Below, piece after piece: positions 30,158-39,430 of a stretch of 64,000 nucleotides of DNA (positions within the stretch are counted from its first letter, which is position 1; the number at the start of each line of letters is the position of its first letter). Source of the DNA: UTCFX2 sp963788145 (GTDB lineage: Bacteria > Chloroflexota > Anaerolineae > Anaerolineales > UBA4823); assembly GCA_963788145.1 (NCBI GenBank), contig CAWBFQ010000003.1, forward strand, positions 682,001-746,000. Direction: 5' to 3'. Under the pieces are notes generated by a model. That model worked only from the letters and a program-made list of their open reading frames with translations. It searched no databases and was not told where the DNA came from. The position numbers were made by a program, and so were the translations under genes.

Positions 30158-31628
30158 TTGAAAATCGAAACCACCATCCTTGATGATCAACAAGCCAGGC
30201 TGACAGTTGAAATTGAATCTGACCGGCTCGAAGAGGCGAAACGCCAGGCTGCGAATAAACTGGCAAAACGGGTGAAAATCCCAGGATTCCGCCCAGGCAA
30301 GGCTCCCTACCCTGTTGTCTTGCGTACGATTGGCGAGAGTGCAATCTTAGAAGAAGCGCTTGAAATTCTGGTAGATCGCGTTTACCCGGAAATTATCAAG
30401 GAGTCGGAAATAAAACCTTACGGTCCTGGGCGACTGGAAAAGATTTCAGAGACTACCGACCCACTAACTATCACGTTTCTTGTCCCACTCGATGCTGAAG
30501 TGGTGCTTGGTGACTATAAATCTATACGCAAAGAATATCAGCCTGAACCTGTGAGTGACGACGAAATTGAGGAATCGCTCGAAATCGTTACGAGGCGCAC
30601 AGGCAATTGTTGAACCGGTTGAGCGGGCGGCCGAAAAAGGCGATGTCATTACCGTCCTATTAAGCGCAAAATCTGTTTCAGCGACTGAGGGCTCCGACGA
30701 AGAGCCTTTGTTTAAAGAACAATCTATACCATTTTTGATTGATGATGATAACGATAACTGGCCTTTCCCGGGTTTCAAGGCTCAATTAATCGGCAAATCT
30801 GCCGGCGACCAGGAATCAATCGAATACATCTTTCCCGATGACTACGAACAAGAATCTCTGCGGAACAATTCTGCAACCTTTAACTACACTGTTGAGAATG
30901 TGAAATCGCGAACTCTACCAGAGTTGAACGATGAATTGGCTGTATCCCTGGGTGAATTTGAAAATCTTGAAGCTCTGCGGGCTAATATCCAATCTGTGCA
31001 TGCAACCCGATCCGAAGAAAAGTACAACGAAACCTACGACGAGGAGGTTCTTGCAGAAGCGATTGCTCAATGCGAATTCAAATATCCATCCCAAATGCTG
31101 GATGATGAAATTGATCAGGTTCTCCACGATCTGGAATCGCGCTTGGAGCGTCAGGGTCTGGATATCAGTATCTATATGAAATCGCGCAACCTGGACGAAG
31201 CCGGTTTGAAGGAAGATTTGCGTCCTCATGCGAAGCAACGCTTAGAACGCAGCTTGTTCTTATTTGAGTTGGGCAAAGCTGAAAATATCGAGGTGAAGAA
31301 AGAGGAGCTAGAAACTGAGACAGACAGTGCATTAAGCTACCTCCGCCGAGTATTACCCGAAAAAGAAGCACGCAAGCTAACCACCCGAGAGGTTCAATCA
31401 AACATAATAAATAATGTGCTGGTTGATTTGCTCTCTCGTAAGACTATTGAGCGAATGCGCGACATCGCTCGAGGAAAGCAGGAGCAGCAAGAAGTCTCTG
31501 AACCCACCGATACAGAAGACGCTTCTGCGGAGATCAGTGATCCGGTGATTGAATCTGAATTGCCGTCATCCGAAGTGTTTGAAACCCAACTTGAAGCAAC
31601 ACCCACAGAGGATGTCGCTAACGAATAA
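30158..31628 (+). CDS. tig: Trigger factor, ribosome-associated chaperone / prolyl isomerase (one frame break)
   Basis: The N-terminal ribosome-binding domain contains the signature KRVKIPGFRPGKAP. A central FKBP-like domain and a long helical C-terminal domain follow, with an acidic Glu/Ser/Thr-rich tail. The frame breaks near 30595. Dropping one base joins the N-terminal part (EIEESLEIV) to RxQAIVEPVERAAEKGD, restoring a protein of about 490 aa. TTG 30158 with AAGGA 7 nt upstream is the preferred start; ATG 30152 is too close to that site. It lies directly upstream of clpP, a common pairing in protein quality control. Confidence 0.92.
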
Positions 31629-31668
31629 TCGTTTTTTTTTACCCGTATCTACTTTTTAAGGAGGAAAA

Positions 31669-32286
31669 ATGTTAACCCCTGAGTCCCTAATCCCGATGGT
31701 GATCGAAACTACTTCACGCGGTGAAAGGGCTTATGATATCTATTCTTTGCTTCTGAGAAACCGAATCGTGTTTCTCGGTACTCCAATCAATGACCAGGTG
31801 GCCAATGTGATCGTCGCTCAATTACTCTTTTTAAGCAGCGAGGATCCCGAAACCCCCATCCAGATGTATATCAATTCTCCGGGTGGGCAGGTTTATGCAG
31901 GCATGGCCATTTATGACACCATGCAGATGATCCCGAATCCCATTCGAACGTTGGCAGTAGGGATGACCGCCTCATTTGGAACGGTTCTGCTGACAGCTGG
32001 TACGAAAGGTGAGCGATACGCCTTACCCAACGCAACCATTCATATGCACCAGCCCCTGGGGGGCGCGCAAGGCCAGGCCTCGGATATTGAGATCCAGGCA
32101 CGAGAAATCCTGCGACTTAAGGAACAACTGACGGATATCCTTGCAGTCCACACCGGCCAAACCAAAGAAGCTATCGACCGAGATACCAATCGAGATTTTT
32201 ATCTGGATGCGAAAGGCGCGGTTGACTATGGCTTAGTTGATCACGTGATGGAGATTCCTGCTTCTAAGCTTCTTGTGAAAGAATAA
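31669..32286 (+). CDS. clpP: ATP-dependent Clp protease proteolytic subunit
   Basis: A 205-aa serine peptidase of family S14, which forms a 14-mer barrel fed by ClpX or ClpC unfoldases. The catalytic triad is visible: Ser102 (GMTASFG), His127 (IHMHQPLGG) and Asp176 (DTNRDFYL). The motif INSPGGQVYAGMAIYD is also present. The family usually reads GMAASMG, so the Ser context is slightly altered but intact. A strong AAGGAGG site lies 5-6 nt before ATG 31669. It follows trigger factor closely. No clpX is in the window. Confidence 0.96.
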   Translation: MLTPESLIPMVIETTSRGERAYDIYSLLLRNRIVFLGTPINDQVANVIVAQLLFLSSEDPETPIQMYINSPGGQVYAGMAIYDTMQMIPNPIRTLAVGMTASFGTVLLTAGTKGERYALPNATIHMHQPLGGAQGQASDIEIQAREILRLKEQLTDILAVHTGQTKEAIDRDTNRDFYLDAKGAVDYGLVDHVMEIPASKLLVKE

Positions 32287-32302
32287 CCCATTCAGTCATA
32301 AA

Positions 32303-32344
32303 TTCAATCAAGTTCGTGCAAATGACAAGCACGACTCGATTGAA
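32303..32344 (+). terminator. Long inverted repeat after clpP, terminator-like
   Basis: TTCAATCAAGTTCGTGC (32303-32319) can pair with GCACGACTCGATTGAA (32329-32344) with one mismatch and one bulge around a 9-nt loop. No T-run follows, so it may be a processing or stability hairpin instead of an intrinsic terminator. Confidence 0.5.
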
Positions 32345-32356
32345 CTAAAGAGCCCA

Positions 32357-33151
32357 ATAAATCAAAAAAATACGAACGTACACGCCCTGATACTAGATAT
32401 GGATGGGGTTTTGTGGCGAGACCATCAACCCATCGGAAATTTGCATCAATTATTTAGTCGGATCGCTGAACGGGGTTTCAAGGTGGTTCTGGCAACGAAT
32501 AATGCCACCTTATCTATCCAACAATATCTACAAAAGCTGGAAGGCTTCGGCGTTTTTTAGAATCCTGGCAAATCATCAATTCCGCCGAAACGACCGCCGC
32601 TTATCTGGAAAGACATTTTCCAGAAGGCGGCAAAATTTTTATGATCGGTGAAAACGGACTAGAAGAGACACTTAATAGACGCGGATTTTTTCATTCGGAT
32701 GAAGATGGAGAAGAAGTGATCGCGGTAGTTGCAGGATTAGACCGCCAGGTTACATTTGAAATACTTAGAAAAGCCTCGCATCATATACGATCTGGAGTTT
32801 TATTTCTCGGAACAAACCCGGATCGGTCTTTTCCAACTCCCAAGGGTTTGATCCCTGGGGCTGGCGCCATCCTGGCAGCCCTGGAAGCTGCAACAGACAT
32901 CAAAGCGATTATCATTGGCAAACCACAGCCAGACATGTATCAGTTAGCGCTGAATCGTCTGGGAACCAGCCCAGGCCAGACCCTGGTTGTTGGCGACCGG
33001 TTGGAAACGGATATTGCCGGCGCTCAAGCAATTGGATGTAAAACCGGGCTGGTGCTTAGTGGGGTTGCAGATGAGCAGGCAGCATTGGCCTGGCGACCAA
33101 AACTCGATTATATTGAACCAGATTTGACTACTTTTAATCGAAAAACTATGA
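32357..33151 (+). CDS. HAD-superfamily phosphatase, NagD-like (two frame breaks)
   Basis: Motif I is LDMDGVLW (Asp at about 32396-32404), motif II is LATNNAT, and the C-terminal motifs are IGKPQPDMY and VVGDRLETDIAGA. These are the marks of NagD/phosphoglycolate-phosphatase-like HAD enzymes. Frame break 1: adding one T to the T6 run at 32553-32558 joins GFGVF to LESWQIINSAE. Frame break 2: adding one T to the T4 run at 33132-33135 gives DLTTFLIEKL and a TGA at 33149-33151. That stop overlaps the RlmN start. No ATG, GTG or TTG lies in frame before the first motif. The start is uncertain; 32357 (ATA) is nominal. Confidence 0.85.
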
Positions 33152-34206
33152 CCAAGCCAGCGCGTAAATTCATTTTTGATCTGGCTTATGATGATCTTGT
33201 CCATGAGATCAAAGAGCTTGGAGAATCTAATTTTCGGGCAGCCCAAATATGGCGCGGGTTATATAAGGATTTTTGGTCATCTCCAGAAGAATTCACCACG
33301 CTTTCACAAGGCTTGCGGGAAACGTTGGCTCAAAGATTTGATTTCTCCCACCTTCAACCGACAAAATGGATCAACTCATCGAACGGCGAGACGCATAAAA
33401 CGCTCTTTCTGATTCCAGGTCAACAGAGCGTTGAGACTGTATTGATGCGATATGAAGATCGAAGGACGTTGTGCATCTCCACCCAGGCGGGATGTGCCAT
33501 GGGATGTGTTTTTTGCGCAACTGGACAGATGGGTTTTCGAAGAAATCTAACCGACGGCGAAATTACGGAACAAGTCATCTATTTCGCCCGACAGCTTGCC
33601 GCTCAGGGAGAGAAAGTCACTAATGTAGTTGTGATGGGTATGGGTGAGCCATTTCATAATTACGATGCAACAATGGCGGCGATAGACCGGTTAAATGATC
33701 CTAAGGGTTTCGATTTCGGAGCGCGCAGGTTTACGATCTCGACTGTGGGATTGGTTCCTGGCATTCGCAGATTTGCAAATGAAAGACGGCAGGTCAACCT
33801 GGCAATTTCGCTGCACGCATCGGATGATCAAACCCGTTCATCCCTGTTACCGATGAACAAGAAATACCCTATCGCTGAACTGATGGATGCGTGCTTACGC
33901 TATGTGGAACTGACTAAACGCCGAATTACCTTTGAGTGGGCGTTAATCCAGGGAGTAAATGATAGCATTGAGCAGGCGCAAAAGCTAGCTTATTTACTTT
34001 CACCATTCAACCGAAGTGGCGCAGCGATGTGTCATGTGAACGTGATCCCGCTCAATCCGACCAATCAATATTCTGGCAAAGCAACAACGCGTAAAGATGC
34101 ATTTTTGTTTAAGGCAACCCTCGAAAGTAAAGGATTTCCCTGCACGGTGCGAATCCGCCGAGGGATAGATATCCAAGCCGGCTGTGGACAATTGATCACA
34201 GAATAA
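33148..34206 (+). CDS. rlmN: 23S rRNA (adenine-C2)-methyltransferase RlmN, dual-specificity
   Basis: A 352-aa radical SAM methyltransferase. It has the cluster motif CAMGCVFC (Cys116, Cys120, Cys123), VVMGMGEPFHNYD, RRFTISTVGLVPGI and the methyl-accepting Cys346 in AGCGQL near the C-terminus. It methylates A2503 of 23S rRNA and commonly A37 of some tRNAs. The frame is open upstream into the HAD gene, which looks like a fusion. A one-base correction at 33132-33135 separates the two with a normal ATGA overlap, and the N-terminus MTKPARKFIFDLAYDDL then matches the usual RlmN start. Confidence 0.94.
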   Translation: MTKPARKFIFDLAYDDLVHEIKELGESNFRAAQIWRGLYKDFWSSPEEFTTLSQGLRETLAQRFDFSHLQPTKWINSSNGETHKTLFLIPGQQSVETVLMRYEDRRTLCISTQAGCAMGCVFCATGQMGFRRNLTDGEITEQVIYFARQLAAQGEKVTNVVVMGMGEPFHNYDATMAAIDRLNDPKGFDFGARRFTISTVGLVPGIRRFANERRQVNLAISLHASDDQTRSSLLPMNKKYPIAELMDACLRYVELTKRRITFEWALIQGVNDSIEQAQKLAYLLSPFNRSGAAMCHVNVIPLNPTNQYSGKATTRKDAFLFKATLESKGFPCTVRIRRGIDIQAGCGQLITE

Positions 34207-34217
34207 GATTCCCTAAA

Positions 34218-34928
34218 ATGATCAACCTGATCAGCAGGTTATTAGCCCAGATTCTCAAGTTCTTCTTCCAACTGCTCTATCATTCTTTTGCCTGGTCCTA
34301 CGATCTTGTTGCAAATGTTGTTTCTGTGGGGATGTGGAACCAATGGATCGTGTCAGTTACCCCTTACTTGGACGAGGGTCCGATCCTGGAAATTGGTTTT
34401 GGAACCGGGTATCTACAGGCATGGATGCATCGAGAGAATTATTTCGGGGTTGGATTGGATGAAAGCTGGCAGATGACTCGTCAGGCTCGAACCAGATTAA
34501 AGCGGCAGGGTTTTGAATACCGCCTGGCGCGCGGTTGGTCACAGTTCCTCCCTTTCCGAGACCAGGTTTTTAGCAGGGTTGTATCCACATTCCCGTCCGA
34601 ATATATTACTGATCCGGATTCTTTGAATGAGATCTGGCGGGTACTTAGACCGGGCGGCTGCCTGATTATATTACCTGTTGTCTGGATCACAGGTCAATCC
34701 CTGCTGCACCGACTGGCCGCAGGGTTATTCCGCATCACCAATGAGGCGCCAACCAGATCAGTGATTGACTCGACCTGGCTTAAACCATTCGAGAGACAGC
34801 TCCAACAGAGCAACTTTGACTTTGAGCATGTATTTATCAGCGAAGAAAATTATGAGGTTTTAATAATAAGAGCTGAGAAGGTCGATCCAATTTTGGGAAA
34901 ATTATCGTCAAATGGATCATCATTTTAA
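34218..34928 (+). CDS. Class I SAM-dependent methyltransferase
   Basis: A 236-aa protein. An N-terminal hydrophobic/amphipathic stretch (about residues 1-25) is followed by the SAM-binding glycine motif LEIGFGTGYLQ, the acidic post-II residue (GVGLDES) and a Methyltransf_11-type core with SEYITDPDSLNEIWRVLRPGG. The substrate is unknown. The N-terminal segment may associate with the membrane. It starts 12 bp after rlmN and has no clear ribosome site. It is probably co-transcribed with the preceding genes. Confidence 0.82.
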   Translation: MINLISRLLAQILKFFFQLLYHSFAWSYDLVANVVSVGMWNQWIVSVTPYLDEGPILEIGFGTGYLQAWMHRENYFGVGLDESWQMTRQARTRLKRQGFEYRLARGWSQFLPFRDQVFSRVVSTFPSEYITDPDSLNEIWRVLRPGGCLIILPVVWITGQSLLHRLAAGLFRITNEAPTRSVIDSTWLKPFERQLQQSNFDFEHVFISEENYEVLIIRAEKVDPILGKLSSNGSSF

Positions 34929-34952
34929 GCACATTGAAGTACAATGTAAGTA

Positions 34953-35660
34953 ATGGAAGCCCTAATTGCTGTGTCCAAAGTGAGTAAATATGCTGTCTCT
35001 TCAAGTGGAGATACAGTGGAGGTGATTGAGCGGCCGAATGGTGGATTGTCGCTAGTGATGGCGGATGGACAGAGCTCAGGTAGAGGCGCTAAGAACGTCT
35101 CAACGATGGTCGTTCGAAAAGTGATTTCGTTATTGGCGGAAGGCGTACGGGATGGAGCCGCAGCCCGAGCTGCTTCAGACGCACTTTACACTGAGCGAGG
35201 CGGAAAGGTCTCTGCAACTCTAAATGTAGTTTCGATTGACCAACAAACCCGCACGATTGTGATCACACGCAACAACCCCTCCCCTGCCCTGGTTTCTCTG
35301 AACGGGGAAATCCAGATGTTGGATGAGCCTTGCCAGCCAGTGGGTTTCTACCGCGGCACGCGACCAGTCATCACAGAAATAGAGATTGAGACTGGGCTGA
35401 TTATCGTGGTCTACACCGATGGATTAACTCACGCCGGGAAGCGCTGCGGGCAGCCGATGGACGTTGTTGCGTCCTTCAGAGGACTGATAGAGGAATATGA
35501 GCTATCCCCTCAACTCATTGCGGATGCGCTACTCAAAGAGGCTATGCGTTTGGATGAAAATCGCCCTGCCGATGATATTTCTGTTGCAGTCGTCGGTGTC
35601 ATCCCACATATAGGCGATCAGGTTCGTCGTATGAGTGTTCGGTTGCCATTGAACAGCTAG
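34953..35660 (+). CDS. SpoIIE/PP2C-family serine phosphatase
   Basis: A 235-aa stand-alone phosphatase domain. The metal-binding aspartates are visible in MADGQSSG, YTDGLTHA and RPADDISVAVV, with GGKVSATLNVV between. Such proteins dephosphorylate anti-sigma-factor antagonists or related partners. No sensor domain, anti-sigma factor or STAS gene is adjacent, so its target is unknown. A TACAAT hexamer ends 7 nt before the ATG, which would give a leaderless or nearly leaderless transcript. Confidence 0.82.
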   Translation: MEALIAVSKVSKYAVSSSGDTVEVIERPNGGLSLVMADGQSSGRGAKNVSTMVVRKVISLLAEGVRDGAAARAASDALYTERGGKVSATLNVVSIDQQTRTIVITRNNPSPALVSLNGEIQMLDEPCQPVGFYRGTRPVITEIEIETGLIIVVYTDGLTHAGKRCGQPMDVVASFRGLIEEYELSPQLIADALLKEAMRLDENRPADDISVAVVGVIPHIGDQVRRMSVRLPLNS

Positions 35661-35687
35661 ACCAATGCGAAAACAGATCTTGCCGAT

Positions 35688-36041
35688 ATGCCTCTGATTG
35701 GTGTCGTTGGCCCCTGTGCATCAGGCAAAACCACACTGGTCTCAATGCTCAAAAAGCTGGGGTACGAAGTCCGTCATATCGCCCAGGAACATTCCTATGT
35801 GTCGTATATGTGGCAGAGGATCACAAATCCTGATGTTTTGATCTATTTGCACGCCTCGTATCCGACAACTCTGGTTCGTCGCCAGATGAATTGGAATCAA
35901 TCTGAATACGAACGTCAGATTGAACGCTTACTTCATGCTCGTCAGCATGCGAGTTTATATATCGATACGGACTCGCTTACCTCTGAAGAGGTGCTCCAAA
36001 GAGTATTAGAATTTCTGCATTTCATAGAAATTAATCCATAA
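35688..36041 (+). CDS. Small P-loop NTPase / kinase-like protein, 117 aa
   Basis: A short protein starting with a Walker A loop (GPCASGKTT, residues 8-16) on a kinase-like beta strand. It then reads PDVLIYLHASYPTTLVRR, a segment resembling the Asp-containing strand and LID arginines of nucleotide-kinase folds, and ends with YIDTDSLTSEEVLQRVLEFL. At 117 aa it is smaller than known nucleoside kinases. The substrate is unknown. It follows the phosphatase gene by 27 bp on the same strand. Confidence 0.68.
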   Translation: MPLIGVVGPCASGKTTLVSMLKKLGYEVRHIAQEHSYVSYMWQRITNPDVLIYLHASYPTTLVRRQMNWNQSEYERQIERLLHARQHASLYIDTDSLTSEEVLQRVLEFLHFIEINP

Positions 36042-36048
36042 TTAAATT

Positions 36049-36076
36049 GGACAATATCAAATTTCGGGAGTATAAT
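36049..36076 (+). promoter_or_regulatory. Promoter of secDF
   Basis: TGGACA (36049-36054), 16-bp spacer and a perfect TATAAT (36071-36076). The predicted start near 36083 places the hairpin at 36091-36105 at the very 5' end of the mRNA. Confidence 0.6.
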
Positions 36077-36090
36077 CATCCTTCGGTCTG

Positions 36091-36105
36091 CCAGCCTTAG
36101 GCTGG
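36091..36105 (+). repeat. Hairpin in the secD leader
   Basis: CCAGCC-TTA-GGCTGG can form a perfect 6-bp GC-rich stem with a 3-nt loop, about 10 nt after the predicted transcription start and 15 nt before the GGAGG ribosome site. It could stabilise the mRNA 5' end. Confidence 0.55.
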
Positions 36106-36136
36106 TATTTGTTTGAAATTGGAGGACGCGGCTGGA

Positions 36137-37525
36137 ATGTCACAACGGTTAAGTTACTTAATAATTCTGATTGTAGTTGTTGTTGCGTTGGCAGTTTATA
36201 TCGCAATACCCAACAGCCCAGGTTTTCACTTTCTGGGAATGAGCAGAGATTTTCAAACCAGATTAGGTTTAGACCTGGTGGGTGGTGTGCAGGCATTATT
36301 AGAGGCAGATTTGCCGGCAGATACAGCGGTTGATGCAACTGCGATGGAAGCGGCTGCAAAAATCGTTGAAAACCGTGTAAACGGGCTTGGGCTAACTGAA
36401 GCAGTTGTCCAAAAAGCGGGCGATCGGCGGATCGTGGTAGAGCTCCCTGGCGAGACCGACCCCGAGAAAGCTCTGGCCACTATCCAACAAACCGGGTTGC
36501 TGGAGCTAGTTGATTTCTCGGAAATACCACAAGAACAAGCGATCGGATTGGTGGGAACAACCATTTACACAAATTTCGGTCTGGAACCCGGAACAGAAGC
36601 CCAGCCAATTACAGCTACCCAGGGAATCACGAGCAATGTTGTCACTACACAGACCTTCTCAACAGTGCTTACTGGGGCTGATTTACGCTCTGTCAATGTG
36701 ACGACCAGCCAGCAGACGGGTCAGTATGAAGTAGCATTCGAACTTTCCCCTGATGGGGCGAAAGTGTTTGCGACGTATACCGCTTCCCATGTCGGCAGCA
36801 TCCTGGCAATCGTGGTTGATAAGCAGGTCGTATCCACCCCGAGTATTAATCAAGCAATCCCTAGTGGGAATGGGGTCATCAGCGGTAATTTCACTTATGA
36901 AGAAGCCAACAATCTAGCCGTTCAACTGCGCTATGGCTCCCTGCCGATCCCATTGAAAGTGATAGAAATCCGAACCGTAGGCCCAACCTTAGGGTTGGAA
37001 TCGCTCCAAAAAAGCTTGCGGGCCGGTGGGATCGGTTTTGCCATTGTAATCCTGTTCATGCTGCTTTATTACCGTGTTCCTGGAGTCGTTGCGAGCCTCG
37101 CAATCATGATATTTGCATTAATCACGTTTGCGATTTTCCGCTTCATCCCGGTTACATTAACGCTGCCGGGTATCGCTGGATTCTTGTTGAGTACTGGAAG
37201 CGCCCTGGACGCGAATATTTTGATATTCGAGCGGATGAAAGAGGAGTTGCGATCTGGCAAGACTCTTCGCCAATCCATCGATCTTGGCTGGCGGCGTGCG
37301 TGGCCTTCGATCCGGGATTCAAATATTGCAACGTTAATTACTTGTGGCATCCTCTTCTGGTTTGGCAGCACCTATGGAGCAACCATCGTCAAGGGCTTTT
37401 CGATTACGCTCTTCTTGGGCGTGATGGTGAGCTTGTTCACAGCGATCGTGGTGACGCGTGTATTTATGGATCTGGTTGCCACCTACTTCAAATCAAAAGA
37501 TTATTCCAAGTGGTTTGGCATCTAG
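36137..37525 (+). CDS. secD: Protein translocase subunit SecD
   Basis: A 462-aa RND-type membrane protein that, with SecF, uses the ion gradient to assist late steps of Sec export. There is an N-terminal helix (about residues 5-25), then LGLDLVGGVQ, a large periplasmic domain (about 60-300), and five C-terminal helices with LSTGSALDANILIFERMKEE and the RDSNIATLITCGIL segment. The family usually reads TLGAAVDANVLI; here the wording is LSTGSALDANILI. ATG 36137 with GGAGG at 36121-36125 is preferred over TTG 36113. Confidence 0.95.
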   Translation: MSQRLSYLIILIVVVVALAVYIAIPNSPGFHFLGMSRDFQTRLGLDLVGGVQALLEADLPADTAVDATAMEAAAKIVENRVNGLGLTEAVVQKAGDRRIVVELPGETDPEKALATIQQTGLLELVDFSEIPQEQAIGLVGTTIYTNFGLEPGTEAQPITATQGITSNVVTTQTFSTVLTGADLRSVNVTTSQQTGQYEVAFELSPDGAKVFATYTASHVGSILAIVVDKQVVSTPSINQAIPSGNGVISGNFTYEEANNLAVQLRYGSLPIPLKVIEIRTVGPTLGLESLQKSLRAGGIGFAIVILFMLLYYRVPGVVASLAIMIFALITFAIFRFIPVTLTLPGIAGFLLSTGSALDANILIFERMKEELRSGKTLRQSIDLGWRRAWPSIRDSNIATLITCGILFWFGSTYGATIVKGFSITLFLGVMVSLFTAIVVTRVFMDLVATYFKSKDYSKWFGI

Positions 37526-37537
37526 AAGGGAACTGCT

Positions 37538-38470
37538 ATGATTAACATCATTGGAAGAAGATATTACTTTTTTGCATTATCGTTGCTGGTTATTCTGCCT
37601 GGTTTGATTCTGCTGGGTGTGATGATTTCCAGGGGAACATTGCCCGTCTCAATCGATTTCACTGGCGGCAGCTTGCTCGAAGTGAAATTTGTCAGCGCTA
37701 CCCCATCCGAATCCGACGTCCTGGCTTTATTTGACCGAATGGGTGTCGAGGATGTCAAGGTGCAGACAACCAGCCAGGGAACGTATGTTATCCGCTCATC
37801 GGTACTGGCGGAGGACGTGCGCGGCTCGATCGTAAACGAACTCGGTAAGGAATTCAATACCGAAGTGATTATGTTGCGCTTTGAGAGCGTTGGCCCCACT
37901 ATCGGGCGTGAAGTAACCACCCGGGCAGCAATGGCGGTTGGCGTGGCGGCTTTGATTGTTACCATTTATATGACTTTTGCATTCCGGGGAGTACCTCATG
38001 CATTCCGTTTTGGGATCTGCGCGATTATCGCGATGGTGCATGACGTAGCCGTGGTATTCAGCCTGACAGCCATCGGCAGCATTTTCTGGGGATGGCAAAT
38101 CGATTCCTTATTCTTGACCGCCCTACTGACCGTGATCGGTTTCTCGGTGCAAGATAAGGTCGTGGTCTTCGATCGGATCCGAGAAAACACAGGCATCCTT
38201 CGCCGCATATCGTTTGAAACACTGGTGAACCATTCGATCGTGCAAACTCTACAGCGTTCGATTAATACCCAATTGATGACGGTAGAATTCATGCTGCTTG
38301 CTCTGGCTTTATTTGGTGGTATCACATTGCGTGAATTCTCGATGATCTTGCTGGTGGGTCTATTCAGCGGTACTTATTCTTCAATCTTTATTGCTTCTCC
38401 TGTGTTGGTTGTATGGGAGACCAAAGAGTGGAAGAATTGGTTCCGACGAAGCCAGAAATCTGCTGCTTGA
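37538..38470 (+). CDS. secF: Protein translocase subunit SecF
   Basis: A 310-aa membrane partner of SecD. An N-terminal helix is followed by SIDFTGGSLLEVKF, a short periplasmic domain and five helices with FSVQDKVVVFDRIREN (usually YSINDTVVVFDRIREN) and the RSINTQLMT segment. It starts 12 bp after secD and ends just before a strong bidirectional terminator. The substitution of Gln-Asp-Lys for Asn-Asp-Thr at the membrane-embedded aspartate keeps the key Asp. Confidence 0.95.
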   Translation: MINIIGRRYYFFALSLLVILPGLILLGVMISRGTLPVSIDFTGGSLLEVKFVSATPSESDVLALFDRMGVEDVKVQTTSQGTYVIRSSVLAEDVRGSIVNELGKEFNTEVIMLRFESVGPTIGREVTTRAAMAVGVAALIVTIYMTFAFRGVPHAFRFGICAIIAMVHDVAVVFSLTAIGSIFWGWQIDSLFLTALLTVIGFSVQDKVVVFDRIRENTGILRRISFETLVNHSIVQTLQRSINTQLMTVEFMLLALALFGGITLREFSMILLVGLFSGTYSSIFIASPVLVVWETKEWKNWFRRSQKSAA

Positions 38471-38489
38471 TCGAAATATTTCATTGATC

Positions 38490-38527
38490 AATACAGGGCT
38501 GCCCTACTTCAATGGCAGCCCTGTATT
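38490..38527. terminator. Bidirectional terminator between secF and the prepilin peptidase gene
   Basis: A perfect 14-bp stem AATACAGGGCTGCC / GGCAGCCCTGTATT around a 10-nt loop. A/T flanks lie on both sides and convergent genes surround it. Confidence 0.8.
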
Positions 38528-38564
38528 AATTCTGGCGAGGGGAATAATTATCGCGTTGGAGGAT

Positions 38565-39311
38565 CTATTTCAGAAATAATAAGTAGAAAGCGCTGATGGT
38601 TAGGAAAGGACCATAAGGTAAAGCAAGGTTGGCGTGATACCGCTTCCGAGAAAACATCCATATCAAGTATAACAGGCTGGCAAAGCCGGCAAGTATAATC
38701 GCAAAGATCAAACCAATAGTAATTCCCGGCCATCCCAATAGCAATCCAATAATTCCGCTTAAATTGACATCGCCAAACCCGATAGCTTCATCCTCGCTGA
38801 TTTGAAGTCCGCGCAGTTTTCGAGAAAAGCGGACAAAAAATAAGCCAAGAAAATAGAACACCAACATCGCCAGAAAACCGGCCAGCCCTCCCAACAATGT
38901 TGAGATCCAACCATGCAAAACCACCCCAAACCATAAACCGAGGACCGCTCCTACCAAGCTGACAATGTGCATGATCAGGCGATGTTCGATATCGATAACA
39001 GTGACCAGCAGAAGATATCCGACCACGATCAATTTGCCAGCTAAGCCCGAATCGGCGGAACCGAAATCCACCAAGGAATAACCCACAAGCCCCATTCCTA
39101 TTTCCACGATCCAGGTTCGAATGGAGCGGCGCTGGGAGCAATTCGGGCATTTTCTTGGCCAAATCAGGTAATTCAACCAATCGAATAGGGAATTGCACCT
39201 CAGGCAGATAGGACGGCCCAGACCGCGCATCACAGGCAGAATATCGGCCACATAATTGATGATCATTCCGAGAACCAGCCCAAACAACACAGCAAGCCAT
39301 TTTTCATTCAT
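38565..39311 (-). CDS. Type IV prepilin peptidase (A24)
   Basis: A 248-aa polytopic membrane aspartic peptidase that cleaves and N-methylates prepilins. The cytoplasmic zinc-binding cysteines are Cys36/39 (CLRC) and Cys55/58 (CPNC), expected of the bifunctional PilD type. The catalytic aspartates are Asp107 (VTVIDIEHRLI) and Asp181 (GFGDVNL). About seven to eight helices are predicted. No pilin or secretion gene lies in the window, so its partners are encoded elsewhere. It converges with secF across the terminator. Confidence 0.9.
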   Translation of the reverse strand: MNEKWLAVLFGLVLGMIINYVADILPVMRGLGRPICLRCNSLFDWLNYLIWPRKCPNCSQRRSIRTWIVEIGMGLVGYSLVDFGSADSGLAGKLIVVGYLLLVTVIDIEHRLIMHIVSLVGAVLGLWFGVVLHGWISTLLGGLAGFLAMLVFYFLGLFFVRFSRKLRGLQISEDEAIGFGDVNLSGIIGLLLGWPGITIGLIFAIILAGFASLLYLIWMFSRKRYHANLALPYGPFLTISAFYLLFLK

Positions 39312-39352
39312 AAGTCATATGGATCCATTTCTGAAATAGGAGTTTACGCTCC

Positions 39353-39382
39353 TTGTCAATGTATGGCGTTTAACGATATTAT
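39353..39382 (+). promoter_or_regulatory. Candidate murA promoter
   Basis: TTGTCA (39353-39358), 18-bp spacer and TATTAT (39377-39382), about 48 bp upstream of ATG 39431. Confidence 0.5.
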
Positions 39383-39430
39383 AGCAACAATCGAGACCAG
39401 ATCGAAGTATTAGGAGAAAAATAAAAGATT

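Noticed and set aside
30158..31628. Programmed ribosomal frameshift in tig and other genes
   Set aside because: The break sites share no slippery sequence or stimulatory structure and affect many unrelated genes.
32641..34206. HAD-RlmN fusion protein
   Set aside because: A one-base gap in a T-run explains it, and correction restores typical ends for both proteins with an ATGA overlap.
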